From: a bacterium OM1 bin76
GTDB lineage: Bacteria > Actinomycetota > Acidimicrobiia > Spongiisociales > ZC4RG35
Assembly (NCBI GenBank): GCA_002238785.1
Contig: MPNA01000032.1
Coordinates: forward strand, 1 to 33,816
Reading direction: 5' to 3'
DNA length: 33,816 bases
The position numbers were made by a program, and so were the translations under genes. Shown here one piece after another: positions 16,367-25,600 of the stretch. The notes beneath the pieces are model-generated. The model was not told the origin of the DNA. It did no database searches and worked only from the letters and a program-made list of their open reading frames with translations. How positions within the stretch are numbered: position 1 is the first letter of the stretch; the number at the start of each line of letters is the position of its first letter.

Positions 16367-18528
16367 CGCAAATCCCCCCACATAACCACAGCCGCCAGAG
16401 GCCCCGAAATCTCCAGGTCGGCTCCGGAAACCTTTAGCAACACCTCACCCGAAGCCGCCACGAATGAAGACGGATCCAGTTCTCCGTCCGGGGCAACCCG
16501 TACGAACCTCGAGGCCCTCCAATCCCAAACCTCCCAAACCAGTCCGTCCTCGGATTCCTCGGCGCCGTCAGTGCCGACAGGAGCAGCCCGGAACCCCCAA
16601 AAGTCTGGGTCCAGTCCCCCCAGCACCAGCCGGGGCAGAGCGGAGAGTTGAGTGGGCAAACGGTAGGAGAAAATCCACTGTTCGGCAAAGACCGGGTTCC
16701 CGTCAAAGCCCAAGTCGCGGGCGGCGGCGTCCGACCACACCGGGCGGGCGAATGCCCACCCGGCCCCACCCATGTCCTCGGCAGGAACCGGATGCAGCAC
16801 CAGCTTCAGTCCCGACACTTCCTGGGCGCGTCCGTCCACTTCCAGATCGGCAATCGACTCCTCCGTGACCGCGAAGACAAAGAAGGGGACGTCCACCATT
16901 CCCGACTCCTGAGCCATGTTGCCCAGATCCCCGATGACCGCAGGCCAATGTTGGGTGCTTCCCGTCTCCCTCATGGCGTCGATTTCCCAGAAGGCGTCGC
17001 GAAATGCCCACCAAGAGTTGGCGTCGCGAAATGCCCACCAAGAGTTAGCGTCCAACACCTCCTCCCAGCTCACAAACCCGGTAGCGCCAGGTTCCAGGCG
17101 CCAGCCCATGGCGATCTTGGGATGGGCGTAGACGCCCCAGGCAACCACCGGGGTGGTTGAGGCGTTGAATATCTCCACGCCCTGCTCGGAGTAGGTGACC
17201 TCAGTCTCAACCGGTTCCCCGCGACTGAAGGCGTTCACAGACAGCCAACCCAGCGAGGGCAGATCGTATTCGTAGAGACCGGCGCCGGTGATAGTGGGCT
17301 GAACGGCATCCCCCGAAAGTTGGTCCAGGTTCTCGGCAACCACTTCCCAATCGGGATTGAAGGACAACTCCAAGGTTCTCGCTCGACTGGTGGCTGCTAC
17401 CAGTCCACTCCGCATTTGGGTGTCCGGGCCCGCCACTTGGACCGTGCCGTGCGACCAGAAGGTCTTGTTCACACCGCTGGCGCCAACTGTCCAAAAGGCC
17501 GCCACCCCCACCAAGCCCAAAACGGGGATAGTGAACCATGCCCATTCCAGTCGGCGGCGGCGACGCAGAATCCATAGATTCAACGGCCCGATCACCACGG
17601 CGTACCCCACCACCACCAAGGGCAGCCACGGGTAGCTGGGTGTCTCGGTCTCCACTGCCAGGGCGGCCCGGGTCAAAGAGGATGCCGGTCCTTCCATGAA
17701 GCGATCCTGCCGGCCCGTCGGGAGGGGAAGGGGTCGGAGCAGGGTGGCCCACAACTGCGAGTCAAGACCTGAAAGACTGTCGAGCGCCAGCACCTCCCCC
17801 TCCCCCACGCCGAACCAATCGACCTCAACCCCCACACCCGGAAACATCCCCCACCAGGCTGCTTCAATGCCCATGGTCTCCAGGGCCGCCGAGGTGGTCA
17901 CCAACCGTCCTCCCCCCTTCAACCAGGAGACCGTCGCCGAAGGCAGGGGACCCGGCCGGTCCATGACCAGATAGCCAAGCTGATGAAAACGCCCCTCCTC
18001 GAGCCGGGTCTGGGGATTGTCCACCTCAACCGGAGTGATGGGTACACCGCTCACCGCAGAACGAACCTCCCCCAAGACCTGTTCCAGCCGAGAGAGGCCA
18101 ACCAAGCCCACCAGGATCTCGTTGGCTGCCACCCGAGGCCGGAAGAAGGCGGAGGCCACCGGATCGTTGTCCTCGGCGCCGTAGGGAATCACTCGCAACA
18201 AGATCGCCCCCTGACTGGCCGGCGGCGCCGTAACCACTTCGTAGGACCTGGCGCCATCGGCCGGAACCTCCACTTCCACCCTGGCCAACTCCTGACCCTG
18301 AACCACCAACAACTCCCCCACCAAGAGAATGTCAGCTTCGATGCGGGCGGTGAGGGTCATTGGCCACTGGGGATCCACCCACCCATCTATGCCGCCTTCC
18401 ACCACCAGCCTTACCTCCGGCCGTTCCTCCTGGGAGACAACCACCCCTCCGGCCACGAGGGCCAATCCCACCAGAACCAAGCCAAAGGTCAGATGGGCCC
18501 GACGGCCCCGGAGAATTCTTGACCTCAT
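16363..18528 (-). CDS. Membrane-anchored protein with large extracytoplasmic domains, first gene of the MoxR operon
   Basis: 721 residues; I do not recognise a named family with certainty. An N-terminal helix (about 13-32) acts as a signal anchor. The region to about 290 looks like beta-rich outer domains, with a segment (LEEGRFHQLGYLVMDRPGPLPSATVSWLKGGG) like the DUF4350/GATase-like folds of ABC-linked proteins such as GldG. Two close helices follow at about 300-345, with VVIGPLNLWILRRRRR between them, a GP-N/basic motif I recall from proteins beside ABC-2 exporters. A second outer domain makes up the rest. It carries an exact 9-residue tandem duplication (DANSWWAFR). It is likely the extracytoplasmic partner of the exporter encoded just downstream. 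No clear binding site precedes ATG 18528. Confidence 0.75.
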   Translation of the reverse strand: MRSRILRGRRAHLTFGLVLVGLALVAGGVVVSQEERPEVRLVVEGGIDGWVDPQWPMTLTARIEADILLVGELLVVQGQELARVEVEVPADGARSYEVVTAPPASQGAILLRVIPYGAEDNDPVASAFFRPRVAANEILVGLVGLSRLEQVLGEVRSAVSGVPITPVEVDNPQTRLEEGRFHQLGYLVMDRPGPLPSATVSWLKGGGRLVTTSAALETMGIEAAWWGMFPGVGVEVDWFGVGEGEVLALDSLSGLDSQLWATLLRPLPLPTGRQDRFMEGPASSLTRAALAVETETPSYPWLPLVVVGYAVVIGPLNLWILRRRRRLEWAWFTIPVLGLVGVAAFWTVGASGVNKTFWSHGTVQVAGPDTQMRSGLVAATSRARTLELSFNPDWEVVAENLDQLSGDAVQPTITGAGLYEYDLPSLGWLSVNAFSRGEPVETEVTYSEQGVEIFNASTTPVVAWGVYAHPKIAMGWRLEPGATGFVSWEEVLDANSWWAFRDANSWWAFRDAFWEIDAMRETGSTQHWPAVIGDLGNMAQESGMVDVPFFVFAVTEESIADLEVDGRAQEVSGLKLVLHPVPAEDMGGAGWAFARPVWSDAAARDLGFDGNPVFAEQWIFSYRLPTQLSALPRLVLGGLDPDFWGFRAAPVGTDGAEESEDGLVWEVWDWRASRFVRVAPDGELDPSSFVAASGEVLLKVSGADLEISGPLAAVVMWGDLR
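16993..17046 (-). repeat. In-frame 27-bp perfect tandem duplication
   Basis: The 27-base unit at 16993-17019 is repeated without change at 17020-17046 and duplicates nine residues, DANSWWAFR. Exact identity points to a recent event. It falls inside the outer domain of the first MoxR-operon gene and keeps the frame. Confidence 0.95.
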
Positions 18529-18833
18529 CAGATCCGAAATTTAGGGAGACGTACGCCCAAAACCTGGTAGTTATAGCCAATCCAAGCGTTCTAATGGCCC
18601 GATGACCGTCAAACCATGGTTCATGGGCGGAAAATCTCCCCGCCTATAGTCGACCACCATTCCCCCACCGGCCATAGCCAACTTCGTCACTTCAGTGATT
18701 CCTTCTCCTGTCAGACCCCCGGCCGAAACGGCGAGACCGCATCAACAAATGGCAGGGTCGGCTGAGGATCCTGTCAAAAACCATTAGCATTCCCACTCAA
18801 ACACTTCAATTTCCCCTTACCTGGGAGGCACCC
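18529..18833. other. Divergent intergenic region, 305 bp
   Basis: This region separates the minus-strand MoxR operon from the plus-strand PF13769-like gene and must hold both promoters. On the minus strand TTGGCTATAAC lies near 18575, and TTGACA near 18772 is a good -35 match without a good -10. No promoter can be called firmly. I looked for a cobalamin riboswitch, given the B12-linked neighbours, and saw no B12 box. No gene is supported. Confidence 0.4.
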
Positions 18834-19160
18834 ATAGCCACCTATCAGATCCTCTATTGGGATGAGATCCCGGTGGGAGTCAAAGCGACCAGGGATGGAC
18901 GTCGCGGGCGGGTGCGCAAACACCTGAGCAACCGTTTCCAGTTGGCTGTGGATTCTGTGGCGACCCTAACCGGACGCTCCGACGAAGAGTCATATATGGC
19001 AGGGTGGTCCTGGGGTGATCCGGTGGTTGAACCGGGAGGACCCGCCGAGGTGGCGGAACGGGTCATCGAGCGCCTGGAGTCCGAGTACTCCTCCAAGCAC
19101 CTCTCCGATCTGCGCCGTTCCATCATCGCCGCCCATCGAGCCCAGCAGGAGGAGACATGA
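18834..19160 (+). CDS. PF13769-like ('virulence factor') small protein with a probable ATA start
   Basis: 108 residues. The sequence (I/M)ATYQILYWDEIPVGVKA, then RKHLSNRFQLAVD, AGWSWGD and AEVAERVIERLE fits the family annotated as virulence factor (PF13769), whose members usually begin M-x-x-Y-Q-I-x-Y-W. The codon at the family start position is ATA (18834-18836), and a GGAGG site at 18824-18828 sits exactly 5 bases before it. The first standard start, GTG 18873, would remove the opening strand and has no such spacing, and no ATG, GTG or TTG was found in frame for about 100 bases upstream. The gene may therefore use AUA, as a few bacterial genes use AUU/AUA, or carry a mutated start. From memory, this family often sits near corrinoid methyltransferase and DUF1638 genes, as here. 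Confidence 0.7.
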   Translation: MATYQILYWDEIPVGVKATRDGRRGRVRKHLSNRFQLAVDSVATLTGRSDEESYMAGWSWGDPVVEPGGPAEVAERVIERLESEYSSKHLSDLRRSIIAAHRAQQEET

Positions 19161-19200
19161 TTGGCAAGGGACGGTGACCATCCCAGCGGAGACACCGCCG

Positions 19201-19857
19201 ATGAACGACCCGAACCGAACCGTGATGGTTGCCTGTGCCGCCCTGGGCAAAGAACTCCGAGAAATCATCGACCGTTACGGCTGGAATGTGGAATTGAGGG
19301 TGATAAACGCCCGTCTCCACAACCGCCCCCAGTTGATCACCGGAGCAGTAGCAGAAAAGCTGGCGGAGACCCAGCCCGACTCTGACCGCCAGGTCGTGGT
19401 CTATGGACACTGCGGAGCGCCCGATTTGGACCCCTTTCTGAAGGACGCCGGGGTGGAACGCACCCTGGGACCCCACTGCTACGAGATGTTCGGGGGCGAG
19501 GAGTTCGTCCGTCTGATGGAAGAGGAGCCCGGAACCTTTTTCCTTACGGACTTCCTCGTCAAATCCTGGAAGAACCTGGTCTTGGAAGGACTTCGCCTGC
19601 AACAGCACCCCGAATTGAAAGAGATGATGTTCGGAAACTACCGCAGGGTGGCCTACCTGGTTCAGGTCGAGGAAGAGAGACTGCTGGCAAAGGCCCGGGA
19701 AATAGCAGAATGGCTGGAACTTCCGCTGGTGACCCGGGTAGTCGGCTACGGGCACCTCGAAGAACGACTGGCGGCGATAATGGAAGGAAAGCCCCAGCCA
19801 ACCACCCCGGTGACCGTGGGACTGGACGGCCTGGACGCCTACCCCACTCTCCAGTAG
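19201..19857 (+). CDS. DUF1638 family protein
   Basis: 218 residues from ATG 19201, with GGAG 8 bases upstream. Family hallmarks are VACAALGKELREII at the start, VYGHCGAPDLDPFL, GPHCYEMFGGEEF and GTFFLTDFLVKSW. The conserved Cys/His residues (GHCG, PHCYE) could bind metal or a cofactor; the reaction is unknown. It lies 40 bases after the PF13769-like gene and the two probably share a transcript. From memory, this pairing occurs in clusters for corrinoid-dependent one-carbon transfer, but none of those enzymes is in this window. A longer frame from 19015 overlaps the upstream gene and is not used. Confidence 0.85.
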   Translation: MNDPNRTVMVACAALGKELREIIDRYGWNVELRVINARLHNRPQLITGAVAEKLAETQPDSDRQVVVYGHCGAPDLDPFLKDAGVERTLGPHCYEMFGGEEFVRLMEEEPGTFFLTDFLVKSWKNLVLEGLRLQQHPELKEMMFGNYRRVAYLVQVEEERLLAKAREIAEWLELPLVTRVVGYGHLEERLAAIMEGKPQPTTPVTVGLDGLDAYPTLQ

Positions 19858-20187
19858 TTCTGAGGGTCGGCTAACAAGCACGCCACCATTCCATCCTCTC
19901 CGGGAAGGATCGCGGCTTGTGTTTTCGCCATTACAGGTTCCGCACCGTGCTGCCTGCCCTTGACCCAGGATTCAGGCGCCAAGACCGTATCATTTTCACA
20001 ATGGGCCCAATAGCACCGAGGTACTCCTAATCCATGGTCATTCGGGATTCTCCCCTGCCTGCCGCAGGCACCGCAGAGCCTGCCCTTTGAAGCACATTCT
20101 TCCTTGCGGTCCCAACCGGGTACCCACAATCGGCGCGCCCCTCGATGAGGCAGTTCCATGCCACCTTCTGTTGATTGATCCAGGTTG
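19858..20187. other. Gene-free stretch upstream of the SLH-RCC1 pair
   Basis: 330 bases with no supported gene. A perfect small hairpin, TGCCTG-CCG-CAGGCA, lies at 20056-20070 without a following T-run. TTGACC near 19959 could be a -35 element, but no -10 is properly placed. The stretch should hold the promoter of the first SLH-RCC1 gene. Confidence 0.35.
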
Positions 20188-22494
20188 ATGACACACCGGG
20201 CAGGACCGATCTTGGTGGCCTTGGCCTTTGTTCTGGGGATGACCCCGGTTCATGCCGAACAACCTTTGCCACGGCAGAAGAGCGGTGGGAGCGAAGTGGA
20301 GGTGACATCCCCGCAGCAGCATGGTTCCGACCTCTTTGATGACGTTCCGAATGGTCACTGGGCGGATGAAGAAATAGGGTGGGCGGTCAGAACCGGAGTC
20401 ATGACCGGGATAGACAATGGGGTGTTCGGCCTGAATGCCCCCGTCAGTCGGCAAGAGATCGTCACTTTCCTGTTTCGTGTTAACGCCCTGCTTGACGGGC
20501 CGGGCAATGAGAAGTCCGTCAACGGCTCTGAACACTTTGATGATGTGTCGCCAGGGCATGAAGCCAGCGACGAGATCGGCTGGGCGGTGTTCAGCGGAAT
20601 CACCTCAGGTGTGGCGGAAAGAACGTTTGATCCGGATGGAACGGTCACCAGGGCCCAGGTGGTCACCCTCCTCCATAGGTTGAACAACCTTGTCAACGGG
20701 CCATCCCACTCCAGGGCTGCAGGATCGGACCGGTTCGATGACCTGCAGGTCGGTCACTGGGCAGACGCTGCGGTGGGGTGGGCGGTGGTAAGCAATATCA
20801 CTTCCGGAGTGGGTCCCAGCACCTTTGATCCCGGTGGGCTGGTCACCCGCGCTCAAACAGCAGCCTTTCTTCACCGGTTGACACATCTGGATCCGGCAAC
20901 GGTCCGCATGCCGGTGGAATTCGTGGCCGTCAGCGCCGACCGTGGTCACACCTGTGCGGTCCGCAGCGATGGACAGGTCCTCTGCTGGGGCGCCAACCGA
21001 TACGGTCAGGCAGATCCCCCTCAGGGAAGGTTCACCTCGGTAACCACCGGAGGTCACCATTCCTGCGGGCTTCGAGCCGACGGGGCCATTGTCTGCTGGG
21101 GCGCCAATGAACGGGGCCAATCTGCAGCGCCCGAAGGCGGCTACCGCGGGGTGGCCACCGGCCAGAATCACTCATGCGGAATCCGCGCTGACTTCTCGGT
21201 CATCTGTTGGGGCGCCGACGGCAACGGGCAGTCCAACCCACCCGACGGAGGTTTCACAACGGTGGAGGCAGGCCACAACCACTCATGCGGCCTACGCCAA
21301 GATCAGACAATTGCCTGCTGGGGCAGCAACCTGCTGAAGCAGGCTACCCCACCCGAGGGAAGGTTCACCTCTCTGAGTGTCGGCGCCCTCCATTCCTGCG
21401 CAACCAGCCGCGAAGGCGGGGTGACCTGCTGGGGCGCAAATCGATTCGGGGAGACCGAGGCGCCCGTTGGTTCCTACCAGTCGGTAGCCGCAGGCCACGA
21501 ACACTCCTGCGGTGTCCTCGCCACCGGTTCGGTGATCTGTTGGGGCGCCGACCGATTCAAACAGACCGAGCCACCCACAGGCAGATACAAGGCCGTTGCC
21601 GCTGGGGCAGAGCATTCCTGCGGGATACGAAGAGATCAGACCCTGCATTGCTGGGGCCATAACTCCGCCCGACAGGCCGCGCTACCGGAGGGCGAACCAT
21701 TCAAGGCCATAACCGCCGGGAGCCTGCACACCTGCGGGTTGAGCACCAACAACACTGTCCTGTGTTGGGGAGACAATCGCTATGGGCAGGGCGATCCACC
21801 CGATGTCAAGTTCACCGCGGTGGCCAACGGGGACCTGCATTCCTGCGGCCTGCGAATGTTCAATGCCGTTTCCTGCTGGGGCGCCGACTGGTTCGGTCAA
21901 GCCAACCCCCCGGAGGGACCGTTCACCCACCTGGCTGCCGGGGGTGCCCATAGCTGCGGGATAACGAGCGACAAGACCATAACCTGCTGGGGCGACAACA
22001 ACCACGGCCAAGCCACCCCACCAGCAGGAGCCTTCACGGCACTGGCCGCCGGTACTGCCCACACCTGCGGGATACGCACCTCAGGAACCATCACCTGCTG
22101 GGGCAACAACAACCACAGCCAAGCCACCCCACCAGCAGGCACATACACCACCATCACCGCCGGACAATCCCACTCATGCGCCGTTGCCGACGACTTCACA
22201 GCGGCTTGTTGGGGTAACAACGACCACGGCCAAGCCACCCCACCGGCAGGAGCCTTCACGGCACTGGCCGCCGGTACTGCTCACACCTGCGGGATACGCA
22301 CCTCAAGAACTATCACATGCTGGGGCAACAACAACCACAGCCAAGCCACCCCACCAGCAGGCACATACACCACCATCACCGCCGGACAATCCCACTCATG
22401 CGCCGTAGGCCAAGATCAAACGGTCACCTGCTGGGGTCGCCTGCCGGTGATGCCAGTACCGACCGGGGTGAGACTCACCCTCAACGGTGGTTGA
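20188..22494 (+). CDS. Exported SLH-domain protein with 14 short RCC1-like repeats
   Basis: 768 residues from ATG 20188 (a TTG directly before it is the other option). A signal peptide (MTHRAGPILVALAFVLGM...VHA) is followed by three SLH-like domains at about 49-240, each with the pattern FDDVPxGHWAD...IGWAV...TxGVxxxxFxPxGxVTRAQ. SLH domains usually hold proteins to the cell wall. From about 245 on there are 14 repeats of 37 residues, consensus HSCGIRxDxTIxCWGxNxxGQATPPxGxFTAVAAG. Each carries two Cys separated by nine residues, plausibly one disulfide per propeller blade. The last repeat departs into CWGRLPVMPVPTGV, a cap also seen in the neighbour protein. Blade size is close to that of BLIP-II-type propellers rather than classic RCC1 (about 50-60). 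A ligand-binding or surface adhesion role is a guess. Confidence 0.88.
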   Translation: MTHRAGPILVALAFVLGMTPVHAEQPLPRQKSGGSEVEVTSPQQHGSDLFDDVPNGHWADEEIGWAVRTGVMTGIDNGVFGLNAPVSRQEIVTFLFRVNALLDGPGNEKSVNGSEHFDDVSPGHEASDEIGWAVFSGITSGVAERTFDPDGTVTRAQVVTLLHRLNNLVNGPSHSRAAGSDRFDDLQVGHWADAAVGWAVVSNITSGVGPSTFDPGGLVTRAQTAAFLHRLTHLDPATVRMPVEFVAVSADRGHTCAVRSDGQVLCWGANRYGQADPPQGRFTSVTTGGHHSCGLRADGAIVCWGANERGQSAAPEGGYRGVATGQNHSCGIRADFSVICWGADGNGQSNPPDGGFTTVEAGHNHSCGLRQDQTIACWGSNLLKQATPPEGRFTSLSVGALHSCATSREGGVTCWGANRFGETEAPVGSYQSVAAGHEHSCGVLATGSVICWGADRFKQTEPPTGRYKAVAAGAEHSCGIRRDQTLHCWGHNSARQAALPEGEPFKAITAGSLHTCGLSTNNTVLCWGDNRYGQGDPPDVKFTAVANGDLHSCGLRMFNAVSCWGADWFGQANPPEGPFTHLAAGGAHSCGITSDKTITCWGDNNHGQATPPAGAFTALAAGTAHTCGIRTSGTITCWGNNNHSQATPPAGTYTTITAGQSHSCAVADDFTAACWGNNDHGQATPPAGAFTALAAGTAHTCGIRTSRTITCWGNNNHSQATPPAGTYTTITAGQSHSCAVGQDQTVTCWGRLPVMPVPTGVRLTLNGG
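20917..22460 (+). repeat. Array of 14 RCC1-like 37-residue repeats
   Basis: Fourteen CWG-bearing units, mostly with a 111-base period. Fourteen is twice seven, which would fit two seven-bladed propellers or one larger one. Units in the first two thirds have diverged; the last four are nearly identical in pairs. Confidence 0.85.
22001..22406 (+). repeat. Recent 222-bp tandem duplication of two RCC1 units
   Basis: Bases 22001-22184 recur at 22223-22406 (offset 222 = two 37-residue units) with five mismatches that I can count in 184 bases, about 97% identity. This is much closer than other units of the array, so the array recently grew by two blades. Confidence 0.9.
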
Positions 22495-22687
22495 TCAGCG
22501 GTCGGTATCCCACTAATAGTCGCCTGACAAATCTCACCGTCCACCAACCTCTCACACCCTCGTTCGCCCTCCATACCGAGAAAACCTCCCAACTTCACCC
22601 CACCGAAGCCGTCGAAGTCGCTCTTCTGATCGGCACGACTGACAAACTCCCCCGACCCCGGTCTTCAGCAAACACTTTGCATTTACC

Positions 22688-25600
22688 ATGTGTACCACCG
22701 AACCTATGTTGATCACTAACCAGCGGATGCGCATCTTGGCCGTGATGGCACTTGTCCTGGCTGTATCCGGCCTGGTGAACGCCCAGGAATCTCCGACTCC
22801 GTCCAACCAGGACGATTCCGTGCGGCCCGGGGCCATGGAACCCAGGGGTTCCGACCAGTTCGGGGACATACCGGTGGGGCACTGGGCGGACCAGGCGGTG
22901 GGTTGGGCAGTCGCCAACGGGGTGATGACCGGAGTGGAGGGTGGGCGGTTCGATCTCAACGGGGTAGTCAACCGCGCGGAGATGGTGATGTTCCTCCGCA
23001 GGACCAATGCATTGCTTGGGGGTCCGACCAACGTGGGAGGAGTGCTCGGCTCTGACCGTTTCGATGATGTACCGGCCTGGCATGAAGCCGACAGGCACAT
23101 CGGCTGGGCGGTGAACCACGCAGTGACCGCCGGGGTGGCGGAACGAGTCTTCGACCCGTTGGGGCTGGTAACCCGGGCGCAGATGGTGACCTTCCTGTAC
23201 CGGACCAACCGCCTTGCAAGGGGTCCCGTCACCAGTGAAGAGGTCCGCGGCTCCGCCGTCTTCTACGACGTGCCACGGCGATTCTGGGCGGATGCCTCGA
23301 TCGGTTGGGCGGTTGCCCACGAAATCACCGCCGGGGTGGGCGATGGCCTTTTCGACCCCCACGGCATCCTTACCCGGGCAGAAATAGCGGCGTTTCTCCA
23401 CCGCGCCCACAACCTGGTGGTAGACCATATCCAAATGACGGGACAACCGACCGGGTTCGCCGCTATAGCGGCCGGCTGGGATTTCTCGTGCGCATTGAAG
23501 ACCGATGGCGCCATCACCTGCTGGGGAGAAAACCGGAACGGAGAGGCCACACCACCGCCAGGAATGTTCGCCGCCGTGGACAGCGGGGCCAGCCACTCCT
23601 GCGCGATCGGCGCAGATGGGACGATAGGTTGCTGGGGGGACAACAGCGACGGTCAGTCCGAGCCACCGGAAGGGACCTTCACCTCCGTAGCAGCCGGGAC
23701 CAGCCACTCCTGCGCGATCGGCGCCGACCGGACAGTCACCTGCTGGGGCAGCAATTGGAGCGGCCAGTCCGAGCCTCCCGGAGGTGAATTCACCTCAGTC
23801 GCAGCCGGCTTCTCCCATTCCTGCGGGATTCGCTCCGACCAGACCGTGGCCTGCTGGGGATCCGACAGCGAAGGCCAGGCTACCCCTCCCCAAGGCGCCT
23901 TCAAAGCAGTCGGAGCCGGGATCGCTCACGCTTGCGGTCTCCGGTCCGACGGAACCATCGTCTGTTGGGGGAACACCTCCGGGCGCGAGAATCCACCCCC
24001 GGGCACTTTTACAGCCATCTCGGTGGGAATCGCCGACTACTCGTGCGCGGTACGCGCCGACCAGACCGCGGCGTGCTGGGGCGACAACCAAGATGACATA
24101 CTGCCCAAACGGCAGTCGGGCGCCTATACGGCAATCGCGGCCGGCCTGAATCATGCCTGCGGTGTTCGGACGGACCGTGTCATCACCTGCTGGGGCGACA
24201 ACCCGTCCGCTGGCGCCGACCTTCCACCCGGACCGGCGTTGGCGGTCAATAACGGTCCTGGACACTCCTGCATGGTGCGAACCGACCACACCCTGGCCTG
24301 CTGGGGCAACAACGACCACGGCCAAGCAATCCCGCCGCCAGGACAATTCACGACCACTCTCAGTCACGGAACCACCCACTCCTGCGGGGTCCTCGCCGAC
24401 CTGACCATCAGGTGCTGGGGAGACAACAATTCGAGTCAGACAGACGCTCCCATCGGCGAATTCACTGCGGTCACCGTCGGCGATGGCTTCTCCTGTGGGC
24501 TGGGCGCCGACCAAACCATCACCTGCTGGGGCAGTTACGACAATGTCCCGGTTGTCCCCCCACCGGGACAGTTCACCGCTATAAGCGGCGGCGCCGGCCA
24601 CTCCTGCGGCATACGAGCCGACAACACCCTGGCCTGCTGGGGCAACAACGACCACGGCCAAGCAACCCCACCCGCCGGGAGGTTCACAGCAATCAAGGTT
24701 GGAGACAGTGTCTCCTGCGGGCTCCGCACCAATCTGACCATGGCCTGCTGGGGCAACAACGACCACGGCCAAGCCACCCCGCCTTCCGGGAGGTTCAAGG
24801 CGATCAACACCGTCACCGGCCATTCCTGTGCACTTCGAACCGACGACGCCCTGGCCTGCTGGGGCGACAACACCCACGGCCAAGCCACCCCACCTTCAGG
24901 GAGATTCACCAACGACATCGAAATCGGCGACCGCCATTCGTGCGTGGTAGGCACCGATGAAGGGATCACATGCTGGGGCGACAACACCCACGGCCAGGCA
25001 ACCCCGCCCGAGGGGAGGTTCACAACCCTTAGCGCCCGGGGAGATCTCTCCTGCGCAGTCGCCGCCGATGCAACGGTTGCCTGCTGGGGACTGGCGCCGG
25101 TGGTGCCCCTTCCTGATGCCGTGAACATTGCCCTCTCCCTGCAAATCCCAGTGGAACCGCCGGACACCTTCAAAGCGGTGGCAAGTGGAAGCCGCCACAC
25201 CTGCGCATTGACCTCCGACGACACCATCACCTGCTGGGGAGACAACGCTTATGGACAGGCCACCCCTCCCACCGGCGATTACACGACCATTGCGTCCGGT
25301 TCCAACCACTCCTGTGCATTGGATGCCGGCCACACTTTGACCTGTTGGGGTGAGAGCCCCGATCTCATGGTCGGTCAGTTCACAGCCATAGCATTCGCCG
25401 GGGATCAAACCTGTGGGATACGACCCGACCAGACCATCGATTGCTGGCGGGAGAGCGACATCGTGCCGGCCCCGCCTCCAGAAGGTCCACTCACCGCCAT
25501 CGCCGGGGGCTCAGATCACTTCTGTGCGATCAGCACGGACCAGACCATTACCTGCTGGGGCAACAACGCCTTCGGCCAGACCGACCCACCGGAAGGGTTG

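Noticed and set aside
18529-18833. Cobalamin riboswitch before the PF13769/DUF1638 pair
   Set aside because: Expected from the B12-linked families, but no B12 box or matching stem pattern was seen. A covariance search would settle it.
20056-20070. Terminator or operator hairpin TGCCTG/CAGGCA
   Set aside because: Perfect but only six pairs, with no T-run and no second copy near the other SLH-RCC1 gene. It could be chance in GC-rich DNA.
22595-24883. Long minus-strand frames (370 and 362 codons) opposite the second SLH-RCC1 gene
   Set aside because: The repeated, GC-rich units leave the opposite strand open with a matching period. The plus-strand frame has a signal peptide, SLH domains and the CWG repeats, so the antisense frames are shadows.
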